A stretch of DNA of 64,000 nucleotides from Bog-113 sp965226755 (GCA_965226755.1 CBDDDT010000003.1:1054001-1118000), one strand, 5' to 3'. Numbered from the stretch's first letter, positions 51,428 to 60,338 are shown. Notes: generated from the sequence alone by a model not told the origin. Numbers and translations: made by a program.

Positions 51428-51457
51428 TTGAGAATAGTAGCGGAAACGCACTACAAT
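51428..51457 (+). promoter_or_regulatory. Promoter of the hrcA operon
   Basis: -35 TTGAGA (51428-51433), 18-bp spacer, -10 TACAAT (51452-51457), about 40 bp before hrcA. No CIRCE element (TTAGCACTC-N9-GAGTGCTAA) is seen here. Confidence 0.55.
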
Positions 51458-51497
51458 AGCGTTAGGGACGCATCTTCCGGGATTTATTTTTCAGACA

Positions 51498-52547
51498 GTG
51501 ACGCCACGAGCGCAAGAAATTCTGTATTCGATCGTCCGGGCCTACATCGAGACCGGAGAGCCGCAAGGCTCGAGGACGATCTCGCGCGCGCTGGACGACC
51601 GGAATTCGACGGGCGGAATCAGCCCCGCCACGATCCGGAACATTATGGCTGATCTGACGGATGAGGGCTATCTTTCTCAGCCACATACGTCGGCGGGACG
51701 CGCGCCCACGGAAAAGGCCTTTCGCGCGTATGTCGCGTCTTTGAACGCGAGACCCATGGCGGCATCGGATTCGCAGCGGCTGCTGTCGCAATTCAGCGAG
51801 ATCGGCTCGCTGCAGGGGCGAGTCGAGCATAGCTGCCGGGTTCTGACCGGGATCTCGCACGCGGTGGGGATTGCCGCGGCCGTTCAAGTTGGGGAGCAGG
51901 AACTCGAGCATGTAGAGTTGATCGGCCTGGCGGAGCGGCGGGTGCTGATCGTGGTGGTGACCCGCGACGGAACCGCGAGCAATCGCGTGGTCACCGTGAA
52001 GGAAGATCTCACCACGGACGATTTGAATTCGATCCGGAACTACATCAACTGGAATTTCGCCGGTTGGCAGGTCGGGGTGGCGCGGCGCGAGATTCAGCGG
52101 CGTATCGAAGAAGAGCGGGCTGCGTATGACGCGATTCTTCAACGCCTGACCGTTCTGTGCGACAAGGATTTTCTGGTAAGCGACCGCCGCCCGCATCTGC
52201 ACATGGAAGGCGCCTCTAACCTGGTGGGCCTGGATCTTCACCTGACTCGCGAGAGGATGCGGGACTTGTTCCGTACGCTCGAAGAGAAGCAGCGCGTGGC
52301 GGAACTGCTCGATCGATTTCTGGACGGGTCTTTTCTGGACGGAGTCAAAGGCGTGGGCGTGCAGATCGGGCTGGCCGAAGCGCATCCCTTTATGAAGGAA
52401 TTAGCTCTGGTCGGAGTGACGGTTCAACTTCCGGGAGGACTGGTCACCCGGGTTGCCGTGCTGGGGCCGATCCGGATGAACTATAGCCGAATCATGTCGG
52501 CCGTTCTGGAGATTGGCCGGGCCTTTGCAAAAACACAAGCCGCCTAA
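51498..52547 (+). CDS. hrcA: Heat-inducible repressor HrcA
   Basis: Predicted 349 residues, GTG start. The N-terminal winged helix (EILYSIVRAYIETGEPQGSR, SPATIRNIMADLTDEGYL) and the GAF-like middle with PHTSAGRAPTEKAFRAYV are typical. It represses chaperone genes through CIRCE elements, with activity tuned by GroE. It leads an operon with grpE and dnaJ. Confidence 0.95.
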   Translation: MTPRAQEILYSIVRAYIETGEPQGSRTISRALDDRNSTGGISPATIRNIMADLTDEGYLSQPHTSAGRAPTEKAFRAYVASLNARPMAASDSQRLLSQFSEIGSLQGRVEHSCRVLTGISHAVGIAAAVQVGEQELEHVELIGLAERRVLIVVVTRDGTASNRVVTVKEDLTTDDLNSIRNYINWNFAGWQVGVARREIQRRIEEERAAYDAILQRLTVLCDKDFLVSDRRPHLHMEGASNLVGLDLHLTRERMRDLFRTLEEKQRVAELLDRFLDGSFLDGVKGVGVQIGLAEAHPFMKELALVGVTVQLPGGLVTRVAVLGPIRMNYSRIMSAVLEIGRAFAKTQAA

Positions 52548-52616
52548 GCCTGCGGCTGAGGAAACCCGGCTCTTTTCGGCCCTTTTTGTTAATCTGAAGT
52601 TTAGAGTCATTTAGTC

Positions 52617-53150
52617 ATGTCTGAACCCAATGTTTCTGAAATGTCCGAAGAAGAACTGAACTCCCAAGGGGAGAGTGCGTCCGGCGCGGATTTGTCGAGG
52701 GTGACGGCGGAGCGCGACCGTATCGCCGAAGAGAAAGCCGAGTTGCAGGATCTGCTGCAGCGCCGGCAGGCCGAGTTCGACAATTTTCGAAGACGCACGG
52801 AGCGGGAAAGATCGGAATTCGTTCAATACGCCGGGACGGAATTGATCCGCGAGCTGCTGCCGGTGGTGGATGATTTCGAGCGGGCTCTTCAATCCGACCC
52901 GGGAAGCAAGGAATACGCGGCGGGCGTCCAGATGATTTATGGCCGCATGGCGGACACCCTCAAGAAAGCCGGTCTGGAACCGATCGATACCGCGGGTAAG
53001 ATTTTCGATCCGCATGTTCACCAGGCGGTTGAGAAGGTGCAAACCAGTGACGCCGCGGACAACGCGATTCTGGCCGAATTCCAGAAAGGCTACTTCTTCA
53101 AGGGCAAGCTGCTCCGGCCGTCAATGGTGAAGGTGGCTGTCCACCCGTAG
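52617..53150 (+). CDS. grpE: Nucleotide exchange factor GrpE
   Basis: Predicted 177 residues. A long coiled coil (RDRIAEEKAELQDLLQRRQA) is followed by FDNFRRRTERER, LLPVVDDFERAL, GVQMIYGRMADTLKKAGLEPI and the beta wing ILAEFQKGYFFKGKLLRPSMV. It releases ADP from DnaK. dnaJ follows 34 bp downstream; dnaK is not in this window. Confidence 0.95.
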   Translation: MSEPNVSEMSEEELNSQGESASGADLSRVTAERDRIAEEKAELQDLLQRRQAEFDNFRRRTERERSEFVQYAGTELIRELLPVVDDFERALQSDPGSKEYAAGVQMIYGRMADTLKKAGLEPIDTAGKIFDPHVHQAVEKVQTSDAADNAILAEFQKGYFFKGKLLRPSMVKVAVHP

Positions 53151-53184
53151 CAGGGTTTGCAACAAGGGATCCATAGCGCATCAA

Positions 53185-54309
53185 ATGCCTGTGACAAAAC
53201 GCGATTATTACGAAGTGTTGGGAGTTTCCCGCGACACCGATGACGGCGCAATCAAGACGTCGTACCGAAAGCTCGCGATTCGATATCACCCGGACAAGAA
53301 TCCTGGCGATCGCGAAGCGGAAGAACGATTCAAGGAAGCGGCCGAAGCGTATGCGGTTTTAAGCGATGCGCAGAAGCGCGCGGCATATGACCGGTTCGGG
53401 CATCAGGGGGTGTCCAGCGCGGCGGGCGGAGCTGGCTTTGATCCGAACGATTTCGATCTCGGCGATATTCTGAGCCAGTTCGGCTTCGGAGATTTGTTTG
53501 GCGGGGCGGCCGGCGGGAAACGCCGCAGCCGTGCCCAGCGCGGGGACGATGTCCGCTATGACCTGGGAATCAGCTTCGAGGATGCCGCCTTCGGCATGAC
53601 GGCTGAGATCCAGGTAGCGCGGCGCGAAGCCTGTTCGCGCTGCGACGGGAAGGGCGCGGAACCGGGTAGCGGGGCGGTTACTTGCCCGGCTTGCCAGGGC
53701 CGCGGCGAGCAGACATATCAGCAAGGCTTCTTCGCGGTGCGCCGGACTTGCGGTCAGTGCGGCGGCGCCGGACAGATCATTCGGAATCCTTGCCGCGAGT
53801 GCCGCGGGGAAGGTTTTCGATCGGGCGCGCGCAAACTGAAGGTGAACATCCCGGCCGGCGTTGCGGACGGAAACCGGCTGTGTCTGAAAGGCGAAGGGCA
53901 ACCCGGGGCGAGCGGCGGTCCGAACGGCGACTTGTACGTCTTCCTCAAGGTGGCGGACCATCCCTTCTTCGAGCGTCACGAGAACGACTTGCACTGCGTC
54001 GTGCCGATTAACTTCGCGCAGGCGGCCTTGGGAGCGGACCTTGCCATCCCGACGCTGGGGGAGGCGCATACGCTGCACATCCCGGAAGGCACGCAGACCG
54101 GCGCGCAATTCCGTATCCGTCACAAAGGGATCGCGGGCGTGCATAGCAGTTCGCGTGGAGACATTATCGTCCACGTGGAGGTTAAGACCCCTGCCAGGCT
54201 AACGCGCGAACAAAAGCGTTTACTGGAAGAATTGCGGGATACGCTGCCCGTGGAAAACGACCCTCACGAGAAGGGTCTCTTCGAGAAGGTCCGGGACATA
54301 TTCTCCTAA
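53185..54309 (+). CDS. dnaJ: Chaperone DnaJ
   Basis: Predicted 374 residues. The J domain has the HPD tripeptide in IRYHPDKNPGD. A short Gly/Phe region (GFGDLFGG) is followed by four CxxCxGxG zinc motifs (CSRCDGKG, CPACQGRG, CGQCGGAG, CRECRGEG), then the substrate-binding domains. It is a full type I DnaJ. The acetyltransferase gene starts 1 bp after the stop. Confidence 0.97.
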   Translation: MPVTKRDYYEVLGVSRDTDDGAIKTSYRKLAIRYHPDKNPGDREAEERFKEAAEAYAVLSDAQKRAAYDRFGHQGVSSAAGGAGFDPNDFDLGDILSQFGFGDLFGGAAGGKRRSRAQRGDDVRYDLGISFEDAAFGMTAEIQVARREACSRCDGKGAEPGSGAVTCPACQGRGEQTYQQGFFAVRRTCGQCGGAGQIIRNPCRECRGEGFRSGARKLKVNIPAGVADGNRLCLKGEGQPGASGGPNGDLYVFLKVADHPFFERHENDLHCVVPINFAQAALGADLAIPTLGEAHTLHIPEGTQTGAQFRIRHKGIAGVHSSSRGDIIVHVEVKTPARLTREQKRLLEELRDTLPVENDPHEKGLFEKVRDIFS

Positions 54310-54310
54310 G

Positions 54311-54703
54311 GTGCATGCGGTAATCGATGCGGCAAGTTCCGAAGATCGCGCTGCTCTGAGCGGGATCGAATCGGCCAGCCGTTTTTTGGAGAACGAGTTC
54401 CTCGTAGCCCGTAATGGGCTTCAGGTGGCCGCGTTCCTGGCGTGGCGGCGCGTGGCGCCGGACCAATGGGAGATTCTGCAACTCGAGACATTGGCTTTGT
54501 TTCGACGAAAAGGACTGGCCAGAAGGCTGGTTCGCCATCTCAAAAAACAGGTTGCCGGGGATCTGTTTCTGGAGGTGCGGGAATCGAACGCTCCGGCCTG
54601 TAAACTCTATGCTTCTGAAGGGTTTACCGTAGCCGGTACGAGGCGGGAGTACTATTCCTATCCAGTGGAAGATGCGCTTGTTCTCCGTTTTCGTTCGTGT
54701 TAA
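54311..54703 (+). CDS. GNAT acetyltransferase (RimI-like)
   Basis: Predicted 130 residues, GTG start one base after the dnaJ stop. Motifs: LQLETLALFRRKGLARRLVRHL (acetyl-CoA loop) and LEVRESNAPACKLYASEGF, close to RimI of ribosomal protein S18. It is tied to the heat-shock operon by position. Whether it acetylates S18 or another protein is unknown. Confidence 0.8.
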   Translation: MHAVIDAASSEDRAALSGIESASRFLENEFLVARNGLQVAAFLAWRRVAPDQWEILQLETLALFRRKGLARRLVRHLKKQVAGDLFLEVRESNAPACKLYASEGFTVAGTRREYYSYPVEDALVLRFRSC

Positions 54704-54736
54704 GGTCTGGTTAGACGGTCGGTAAAATCTGGCCGC

Positions 54737-54753
54737 CACTTCAAATTGAAGTG
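54737..54753. promoter_or_regulatory. Perfect 8-1-8 palindrome upstream of the DUF465 gene
   Basis: CACTTCAA-A-TTGAAGTG. It sits just after a possible promoter (TTAAGG, 17 bp, TAAAAT, with the -10 near 54722-54727) and 84 bp before the DUF465 start. Perfect symmetry in the leader or start region suggests a dimeric repressor site. Confidence 0.5.
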
Positions 54754-54836
54754 AAGCTACCCACCGGCTGCCCGGTGATGCGTATTCCGAACGGGCGGAC
54801 GGCGAGGCAACTCCACTGAAGGAGAAATGCCCAGCG

Positions 54837-55067
54837 ATGGAACGGAACGCACAAGAAGAGCTAAAGGCGCACCTAACGGAAACCAGCACTGAGTTTCGCA
54901 ATCTGGTGGACCAGCATTCGGTCTATAAGCAACTGGTGTCGGATCTGGAAACCAAGCCATTCCTTACCGAGGATGAGGAAGCCGAAGAGCAGCGTTTGAA
55001 GAAGTTGAAGCTGCATCTAAAAGATCAGATGGAAGAAATGCTGAGCCAGCATAAGGCTCACGCGTAA
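54837..55067 (+). CDS. DUF465 (YdcH-like) small coiled-coil protein
   Basis: Predicted 76 residues, ATG preceded by GAAGGAG. Two amphipathic helices (EELKAHLTETSTEFRNLVDQ and LKKLKLHLKDQMEEMLSQHK) with LVSDLETKPFLTEDEEAEEQ between match the DUF465/YdcH family. Cytosolic, function unknown. Followed by a 90-bp gap and the Smr gene. Confidence 0.85.
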   Translation: MERNAQEELKAHLTETSTEFRNLVDQHSVYKQLVSDLETKPFLTEDEEAEEQRLKKLKLHLKDQMEEMLSQHKAHA

Positions 55068-55160
55068 AAACGCATGCCAGCGCCTGGAGGTAACTCGCCC
55101 GATCTGCCCTGTGCGCGGATTGGGCGTTTCTGTTTTAGAAGACCGCGTTGGCAAGAAGAC

Positions 55161-55463
55161 ATGACGCCCGAAGAGCCGTTTGTGGTCCCGATTACCGATG
55201 TCCTGGATCTCCACTCCGTACCGCCGCGCGACTCCCGCGAAGTGGTCAAGGCGTGGCTGGAAGAGGTGAAAGCGCGCGGGTTTTGCGCGTTGCGAATTGT
55301 CCACGGGCGGGGCATCGGTATGCAGCGCGAGATGGTGCGATCGATTCTGGCGCGGGATCCGGACGTGATTTCATTTGGCGAAGCCCCGATGGAGGCTGGC
55401 GGTTGGGGCGCGACCGTGATTACTTTGCGAGAAAACGGCCGATGCGCGCCAGAGCTTCGGTGA
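55161..55463 (+). CDS. Stand-alone Smr-domain protein
   Basis: Predicted 100 residues from ATG 55161. Smr signature: LDLHSVPPRDSREVVKAWLE (DLH box), RIVHGRGIG (HGxG box) and the closing GATVITL. Small Smr proteins bind or cleave RNA or branched DNA. The 3' end overlaps the convergent aminotransferase gene by 44 bp. Confidence 0.85.
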   Translation: MTPEEPFVVPITDVLDLHSVPPRDSREVVKAWLEEVKARGFCALRIVHGRGIGMQREMVRSILARDPDVISFGEAPMEAGGWGATVITLRENGRCAPELR

Positions 55464-56583
55464 GGTTTTCGAGCGAATTGGCGTAGCTGAACCGGATGTA
55501 GCCTTCGCCGTATTCGCCGAAGGCGCGGCCGTCCAGACAAGAGACACCGGCTTCGTAGAGAAGCAGGTCGGCCAACTCGCGCGAGGTTCTTCCGGTTCCG
55601 GTGATGTTGGCGAATGCGTAGAAGGCGCCGCCGGGCATGGCGCAGCGAAACCCGGGTAACTCGTTCAATCCGGCGCAAAACACGTCACGCCGGGCGCGGA
55701 ATTCGGAAACCATGGCGTCGACGGGTCCCTGCGGTCCGTTCAAAGCGGCGATTCCCGCGCGTTGCGTGAAGCTGGCGGTGCAGGAATTCGAGTTCACCAT
55801 CAGCTTGTTTACAGCATCAACCAGCCACTCGGGCATTACGCCGTAACCCATGCGCCAGCCGGTCATTGCGTAGGTTTTGGAGAACCCGTCGAGAATAATC
55901 GTCTTTTCGAGCATGCCGGGGACGCTGGCGATGGAAAAGGGCTTCTTGCCGTCGTAAATAATGCGGGCGTATATCTCATCGGAGAGGACGAGCAGATCCC
56001 GATCTCGCACCATTTCCGCGATGGCGCGAATATCCTGCTCGGGAATGACGCCGCCGGTGGGATTTTGCGGAGAGTTGAGGACCAGCATCTTCGTGCGCGG
56101 CGTCAGGCTGTCGCGGAGGCGGTCGAGATCAAGGGTGAAGCCGCGCTCCTCGACCAGAGGAATCGGGATGGGGGTGGCGCCGCAAAACCCGATCATCGAT
56201 TCATAGATGGGAAAGCCGGGATTGGGGTAGATCACTTCATCTCCGGGTTCCAGAAGCGCCAGCATGGGGAAGAAGATGATGGGTTTGCCGCCGGGGACGA
56301 CGGAAACGTGCTGGGCGCCGACGTCGATTCCGCGCGTGCGGGCGACGTGGGCGGCGATGGCCTCGCGGAGTTCCGGCAGCCCCTGGGTGGGGCCGTAGTG
56401 AGTCCAACCCTGGTCCAGAGCGTCTTTGGCCGCGGTCACGATGTGGGCGGGGGTGGGAAAATCCGGTTCGCCGATCTCAAGGTGGATGATGCTGCGCCCT
56501 TGCGCTTCCAAGGCGCGGGCGCGGACCAGCACATCGAAGGCTGACTCCACCAGGATCTGATTCATGCGGGCGGCGAGTTTCAT
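55420..56583 (-). CDS. Class I/II PLP aminotransferase (aspartate/aromatic type)
   Basis: Predicted 387 residues. Fold-type I motifs: EIGEPDFPTPAHI, YGPTQGLPELREAIA, YPNPGFPIY, LNSPQNPTGGV, LSDEIYARIIY and the PLP lysine in FSKTYAMTGWRMGY. It belongs to the aspartate aminotransferase Igamma/alanine-type group. Substrate range cannot be fixed. It is the third gene of a minus-strand run with thiolase and its OB-fold partner, so it may sit in an amino-acid or acyl-CoA degradation operon. Confidence 0.9.
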   Translation of the reverse strand: MKLAARMNQILVESAFDVLVRARALEAQGRSIIHLEIGEPDFPTPAHIVTAAKDALDQGWTHYGPTQGLPELREAIAAHVARTRGIDVGAQHVSVVPGGKPIIFFPMLALLEPGDEVIYPNPGFPIYESMIGFCGATPIPIPLVEERGFTLDLDRLRDSLTPRTKMLVLNSPQNPTGGVIPEQDIRAIAEMVRDRDLLVLSDEIYARIIYDGKKPFSIASVPGMLEKTIILDGFSKTYAMTGWRMGYGVMPEWLVDAVNKLMVNSNSCTASFTQRAGIAALNGPQGPVDAMVSEFRARRDVFCAGLNELPGFRCAMPGGAFYAFANITGTGRTSRELADLLLYEAGVSCLDGRAFGEYGEGYIRFSYANSLENLTEALARIGRFLAK

Positions 56584-56587
56584 AGAG

Positions 56588-56797
56588 TTACGCTTTGGCG
56601 AACGCGGGAGCGTGGTGAAGCGGCTCGATTTCGATCACAGGGTCGTTGATGGCGACCCGATCGCCGACCACGCGCCCGGTCAATTTGGTTCCGTCTTCGA
56701 GCGAAACGATTGCAACCTGGTAAGGGGCTTCGCCGGCGAATGCAGCGGGCGCCGCGTGGACGACGGTTTCGGTGTAAACGATGCCTCTGCGCGACAT
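56588..56797 (-). CDS. Small OB-fold (DUF35-like) thiolase partner
   Basis: Predicted 69 residues. It reads as a lone OB-fold strand set (YQVAIVSLEDGTKLTGRVVG...DRVAINDPVIEIE), like the DUF35 C-terminal half that binds thiolases. The N-terminal zinc ribbon of full DUF35 proteins is missing. Its ATG overlaps the thiolase stop by one base (TGATG), so the pair is coupled, and a complex is expected. Confidence 0.65.
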   Translation of the reverse strand: MSRRGIVYTETVVHAAPAAFAGEAPYQVAIVSLEDGTKLTGRVVGDRVAINDPVIEIEPLHHAPAFAKA

Positions 56798-57987
56798 CAG
56801 GCGGCCCTCCCCGGATGGGAATTATTGGGGAAGGAAGCCAGAATACTCACGACGCACGTGGCGCCGGATCCGCCGAGGTTCTGCGCGAGGCCGATGGAGT
56901 GGCGCGCAAGCTGGCGGGCGCCCGCTTCGCAGCGAAGCTGTTGAACGACATCGACAATCTGCCCGACGCCGGTGGCGCCGACGGGATGCCCTTTGGATTT
57001 CAGGCCTCCGCTGGCGTTGACTGGCTTCACGCCGCCGCGGCGCGTGCAACCTGCGCGGGCGAAGGGGCCTCCTTGACCCCGGGCGACGAAGCCAAGATCT
57101 TCGGTGGCGATGATTTCGGCGATCGTGAAGCAGTCATGGATTTCGGCGAACTCGATGTCGCCCGGACCGAGTCTGGCGGCGGCGTAGGCCTTTTGGGAAG
57201 CCGCATGGACGGCGGGGAAAGTGGTGATGTCGGGTTTCTGATCCAGCGCGACGTAGTCGGACGCCTGCGCGATTCCGAGAACGTGGGCCGGCTTTTCGGT
57301 AAACTCCGCCGCGCGTTCGGCGGTAGTGACGATTACAGCGGCGGCGCCGTCGCTGATGAGAGAACAGTCGAACAGGCCAAGCGGTTCCGCGATGGGACGG
57401 GCGTTCAGGGCCTGTTCCATAGTGATGACCTTGCGCATGTGCGCATCGGGATTGAGGGCGCCGTTTTCGTGATTTTTGACGGCTACGGCGGCAAGGTCTT
57501 CGCGCGTGGCGCCGAAGTCGTGCATATAGCGCCGCGCAATCATGCCGAATAGCGACGGGAACGTGGAGCCTGCGGCGATTTCGCCGGAGCAGTCGCCCGC
57601 GGCGGATAAAATTTCGGTCACCCGCGCAGTGGGTTGCGACGTCATCTTCTCGACTCCGAGAACCATGACGGTGTCGTACAAGCCGGCGGCGACGGCCGAG
57701 ACAGCGTGAAAAAAGGCGGCGCCGCTCGAAGCGCAGGCGGCTTCGAATCGCGTGGCGGGGATGCCTCGCATGCCGAGCGCGGTCGAGATGTAAGGCGCCA
57801 GGTGATTCTGACCGGCGAAGGAAGGTCCGGCGAAATTGCCGAGGTAGAACGCCTCGATCTGTTCGGGGCGAGCGCGAGCGTTGGCGAGGCACTTTTGACC
57901 CGCTTCGACCGCCAGCGAGCGGAGGTCGCGATCCGGGAAGGCGCCAAACGGAGTTTTCCCCGCCCCCACGACTGCCACTTCTCTCAT
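56797..57987 (-). CDS. Thiolase (SCP-x/acetyl-CoA acetyltransferase-like)
   Basis: Predicted 396 residues from ATG 57987. Catalytic elements: nucleophile Cys in FEAACASSGAAF, VNASGGLKSKGHPVGATG with the catalytic His, and QNLGGSGATCVVSIL with the second Cys. The HDCFTIAE motif marks the SCP-x/'lipid-transfer' subgroup that pairs with DUF35-type OB-fold proteins. It probably performs beta-ketoacyl-CoA cleavage in degradation. Confidence 0.85.
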   Translation of the reverse strand: MREVAVVGAGKTPFGAFPDRDLRSLAVEAGQKCLANARARPEQIEAFYLGNFAGPSFAGQNHLAPYISTALGMRGIPATRFEAACASSGAAFFHAVSAVAAGLYDTVMVLGVEKMTSQPTARVTEILSAAGDCSGEIAAGSTFPSLFGMIARRYMHDFGATREDLAAVAVKNHENGALNPDAHMRKVITMEQALNARPIAEPLGLFDCSLISDGAAAVIVTTAERAAEFTEKPAHVLGIAQASDYVALDQKPDITTFPAVHAASQKAYAAARLGPGDIEFAEIHDCFTIAEIIATEDLGFVARGQGGPFARAGCTRRGGVKPVNASGGLKSKGHPVGATGVGQIVDVVQQLRCEAGARQLARHSIGLAQNLGGSGATCVVSILASFPNNSHPGRAA

Positions 57988-58061
57988 ATATTGTAAGAGT
58001 AGCGCGGGAATGTGACTGCACGTTTCCGCTGGTTCGCCCGTCAACCCTAACGAGCGGACGA

Positions 58062-58616
58062 ATGACGGTAAACACAAGGGTTAGCGCATCCATGAGCGAG
58101 ATGCTCGACAGTCCGGCCTTGTCCGCAGATGCGCAGAACCGATTTGTGTCTGAAAATCTGCGGCGTATTTTCGTGCAGATTTACCGGATGGTGGGCAACG
58201 TCGCGGACGCTCAGGACCTGACGCAGGATGTATTCATCAAGGCGCTCTCGCGGCAGGATCAGCTGAAGGACGAGCAGAAGGCGGCGCACTGGCTTTCACG
58301 CATCGCCACCAACACGGCGCTGGATTATCTGCGCCGGCGCGGTCGCGTCTCGTTTTGTGAGATGGAACTGGCGCCGGAGCGGCATGCGGAAAGTCCGGAA
58401 GAGCTTCTGCTGCGAAGCGAGCACCAGGATTATCTGCAGAAGGGTCTGGAGACGCTCAGCCCCCGTGAGAGGGCAGCGCTGATTTTGCGCGACGTGGAAG
58501 ACCTGCCTCCCGATGAAGTGGCCCGGCAACTGTCCTGCTCGAAAGCGACGGTGCGCTCCCATATCGCGAACGGGCGGACGAAATTCCGCAAGTATTTCGT
58601 GAGGACCCGGCGATGA
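58062..58616 (+). CDS. ECF-type RNA polymerase sigma factor
   Basis: Predicted 184 residues (ATG 58062; ATG 58092 possible). Region 2 is FVQIYRMVGNVADAQDLTQDVFIKAL. Region 4 is LSPRERAALILRDVEDLPPDEVARQ and SKATVRSHIANGR. No region 3. It should direct transcription of an envelope-related regulon and is held by the anti-sigma factor encoded next (ATGA overlap). Confidence 0.9.
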   Translation: MTVNTRVSASMSEMLDSPALSADAQNRFVSENLRRIFVQIYRMVGNVADAQDLTQDVFIKALSRQDQLKDEQKAAHWLSRIATNTALDYLRRRGRVSFCEMELAPERHAESPEELLLRSEHQDYLQKGLETLSPRERAALILRDVEDLPPDEVARQLSCSKATVRSHIANGRTKFRKYFVRTRR

Positions 58617-59197
58617 GAAACGAAGCGATGGAGAATCGCGCGATCGGCGGACACGTGCCGGTCTCGCAACTGGCCCTGTATTCGCGAGGGGATCTCGGCT
58701 TCTGGCGGCGGCGCGGGGTGGAACGGCATGTGGTCCGGTGTGAAGAGTGCGCCGGGCAAGTGCGCGAGTTTGTGCAAGCGACGGAGATTCTGGCGGAAGC
58801 CGCAACGGAGTTGCCGCCGGAATTAAGCAACGCCGCCTGGAGGTTTCTGGCCTCGGAAATGACGGCGAATATACGGCTGGGCATCGCGGCAGGGGAGTGC
58901 GTGGCGACGCGGCCTGTGATGAGCGGACGGCCGCGCCTGACGCTGGCGCTGGCTGGAATGGCCGTGGTTCTGGTTTTGGCGGTGCTGGAGCACCCGCGGC
59001 TGGGACCAGCGCCCGTTGCGCACGCGCCGGGCGCAGTTTTGGAGCCCATGGCGGCCGATGCGGGGCGCATGCTCTCGATTTCAGCGCCCGCCGGCCAGGC
59101 TGTCATTCAGACGGTGAACATGCGCGGCGACATGCGCTCGCGCATCGTGGACGATACCGGAGTAACCATCTACGATGTCTACGCCAGTGCGGAATAA
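58613..59197 (+). CDS. Membrane anti-sigma factor with ZAS-type motif
   Basis: Predicted 194 residues. The ZAS-like motif RHVVRCEECAGQV (H-x3-C-x2-C) lies near residue 42, then a sigma-binding helical region, one transmembrane helix (LALAGMAVVLVLAVLEH) and an outer domain ending DDTGVTIYDVYASAE. It overlaps the sigma gene at the start and the exported-protein gene at the end (23 bp), so all three are coupled. Confidence 0.8.
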   Translation: MRNEAMENRAIGGHVPVSQLALYSRGDLGFWRRRGVERHVVRCEECAGQVREFVQATEILAEAATELPPELSNAAWRFLASEMTANIRLGIAAGECVATRPVMSGRPRLTLALAGMAVVLVLAVLEHPRLGPAPVAHAPGAVLEPMAADAGRMLSISAPAGQAVIQTVNMRGDMRSRIVDDTGVTIYDVYASAE

Positions 59198-60338
59198 GCG
59201 AACGGCATGGATTTCCGTGCTCGGATTGCTGGCGGCCAGCGCGGGATTGCTGAGCGCACAGGAACAGCCGCTCGATCCCAACAGTTCGGTTAAGTTCAAC
59301 CTGCCGCTGGATTCTCCGGTTTCCCTGCTGGGGATGGATTTCAGCGAGTCGCACGCCACCGTGCGCGGGGGCGCGATCACGCTGGATCTGCACATGGATG
59401 TGCGTTTGCGCAATTCGGCGGCGCGGCGCGTGCGCGGGATCACGATGCTGGTGGTGGCTAACGAATCTTCGGCATTCGGGCGCGCTTCGGTGGCGAGGCT
59501 GGTGGACGTCGGCCCGGGTGAAGGATTTCCTCTGCGCGTGGATGTGCGGCTGGTGCGCCCTTATCCGGCGACTGGACCGCTGATTCAAGTGAATCTGGAC
59601 GGAATCCTGTTCGACGATTTGAACTTCTACGGCCCGAACCGGCTGAACTCCCGGCGAACGATGACGTTCTGGGAGACGGAAGCGCGGCGTGACAGGCAGT
59701 ACTTCAAGCAGGTGCTGGCGTCGCGCGGACAAGCGGGTTTACAGAATGCGGTGCTGACGAGTCTGGCACGGCAGGATACCGTGCAAAGGCTTGATGTGCG
59801 GCTGAATCGCGGACGTACGACCACGGCTCCAAACGCTCCGGGACGGGTGACGCAATTTGCGTTCATGGAGATGCCGGATGCGCCGGTGAAGGCGCTCCAA
59901 GGGTGGGCGGAGATCTCGGGCGGGGAACTCAGGTCGCCCCGGGTCGAGGTGGAGAACCGGTCGGGCAAGCCGGTTAAGTATGTCGAAATCGCATGGCTGG
60001 TGCAGGATCGCGAGGGCAACCAGTACCTGGCGGGTTCGGTTCCCGGTTCAGATGCGGACATTTATCTGCCTCCGGGCCGGCGCGGGGAAGTCTTGGAAGA
60101 TGCGTCGCTCCGGTTCTCGAAAGCGAATGCAGCGGCTCCGCTGGTGATCGACAAGATGGTGGGCGTGGTGAATCAGGTGGAGTTTGCCGATGGCAAAGTC
60201 TGGATTCCGACTCGCGAAGGTTTAGACGCGACCAAGGCTCTGCAGGCAATTGCGCCTTCTCCGGAAGAGCAGCGGCTGACGGATATTTATCGAAAACGCG
60301 GGCTTCACGCCCTGGTGCTGGAGTTGAGCAAATTCTAG
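59175..60338 (+). CDS. Exported protein of the ECF operon, function unknown
   Basis: Predicted 387 residues. Signal peptide (about 8-28, ending LLSAQ). Mostly beta-structured sequence (LDLHMDVRLRNSAARRVRGI, LRVDVRLVRPYPATGPLIQV), then a linker and a second beta region with PVKYVEIAWLVQDREG. No known domain was recognised. As part of the sigma/anti-sigma operon it may be the sensed or regulated envelope component. Confidence 0.65.
   Translation: MSTPVRNKRTAWISVLGLLAASAGLLSAQEQPLDPNSSVKFNLPLDSPVSLLGMDFSESHATVRGGAITLDLHMDVRLRNSAARRVRGITMLVVANESSAFGRASVARLVDVGPGEGFPLRVDVRLVRPYPATGPLIQVNLDGILFDDLNFYGPNRLNSRRTMTFWETEARRDRQYFKQVLASRGQAGLQNAVLTSLARQDTVQRLDVRLNRGRTTTAPNAPGRVTQFAFMEMPDAPVKALQGWAEISGGELRSPRVEVENRSGKPVKYVEIAWLVQDREGNQYLAGSVPGSDADIYLPPGRRGEVLEDASLRFSKANAAAPLVIDKMVGVVNQVEFADGKVWIPTREGLDATKALQAIAPSPEEQRLTDIYRKRGLHALVLELSKF

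Noticed and set aside
51390..51497. CIRCE element ahead of hrcA
   Set aside because: TTTAGCAA at about 51397 lacks the rest of the inverted repeat.
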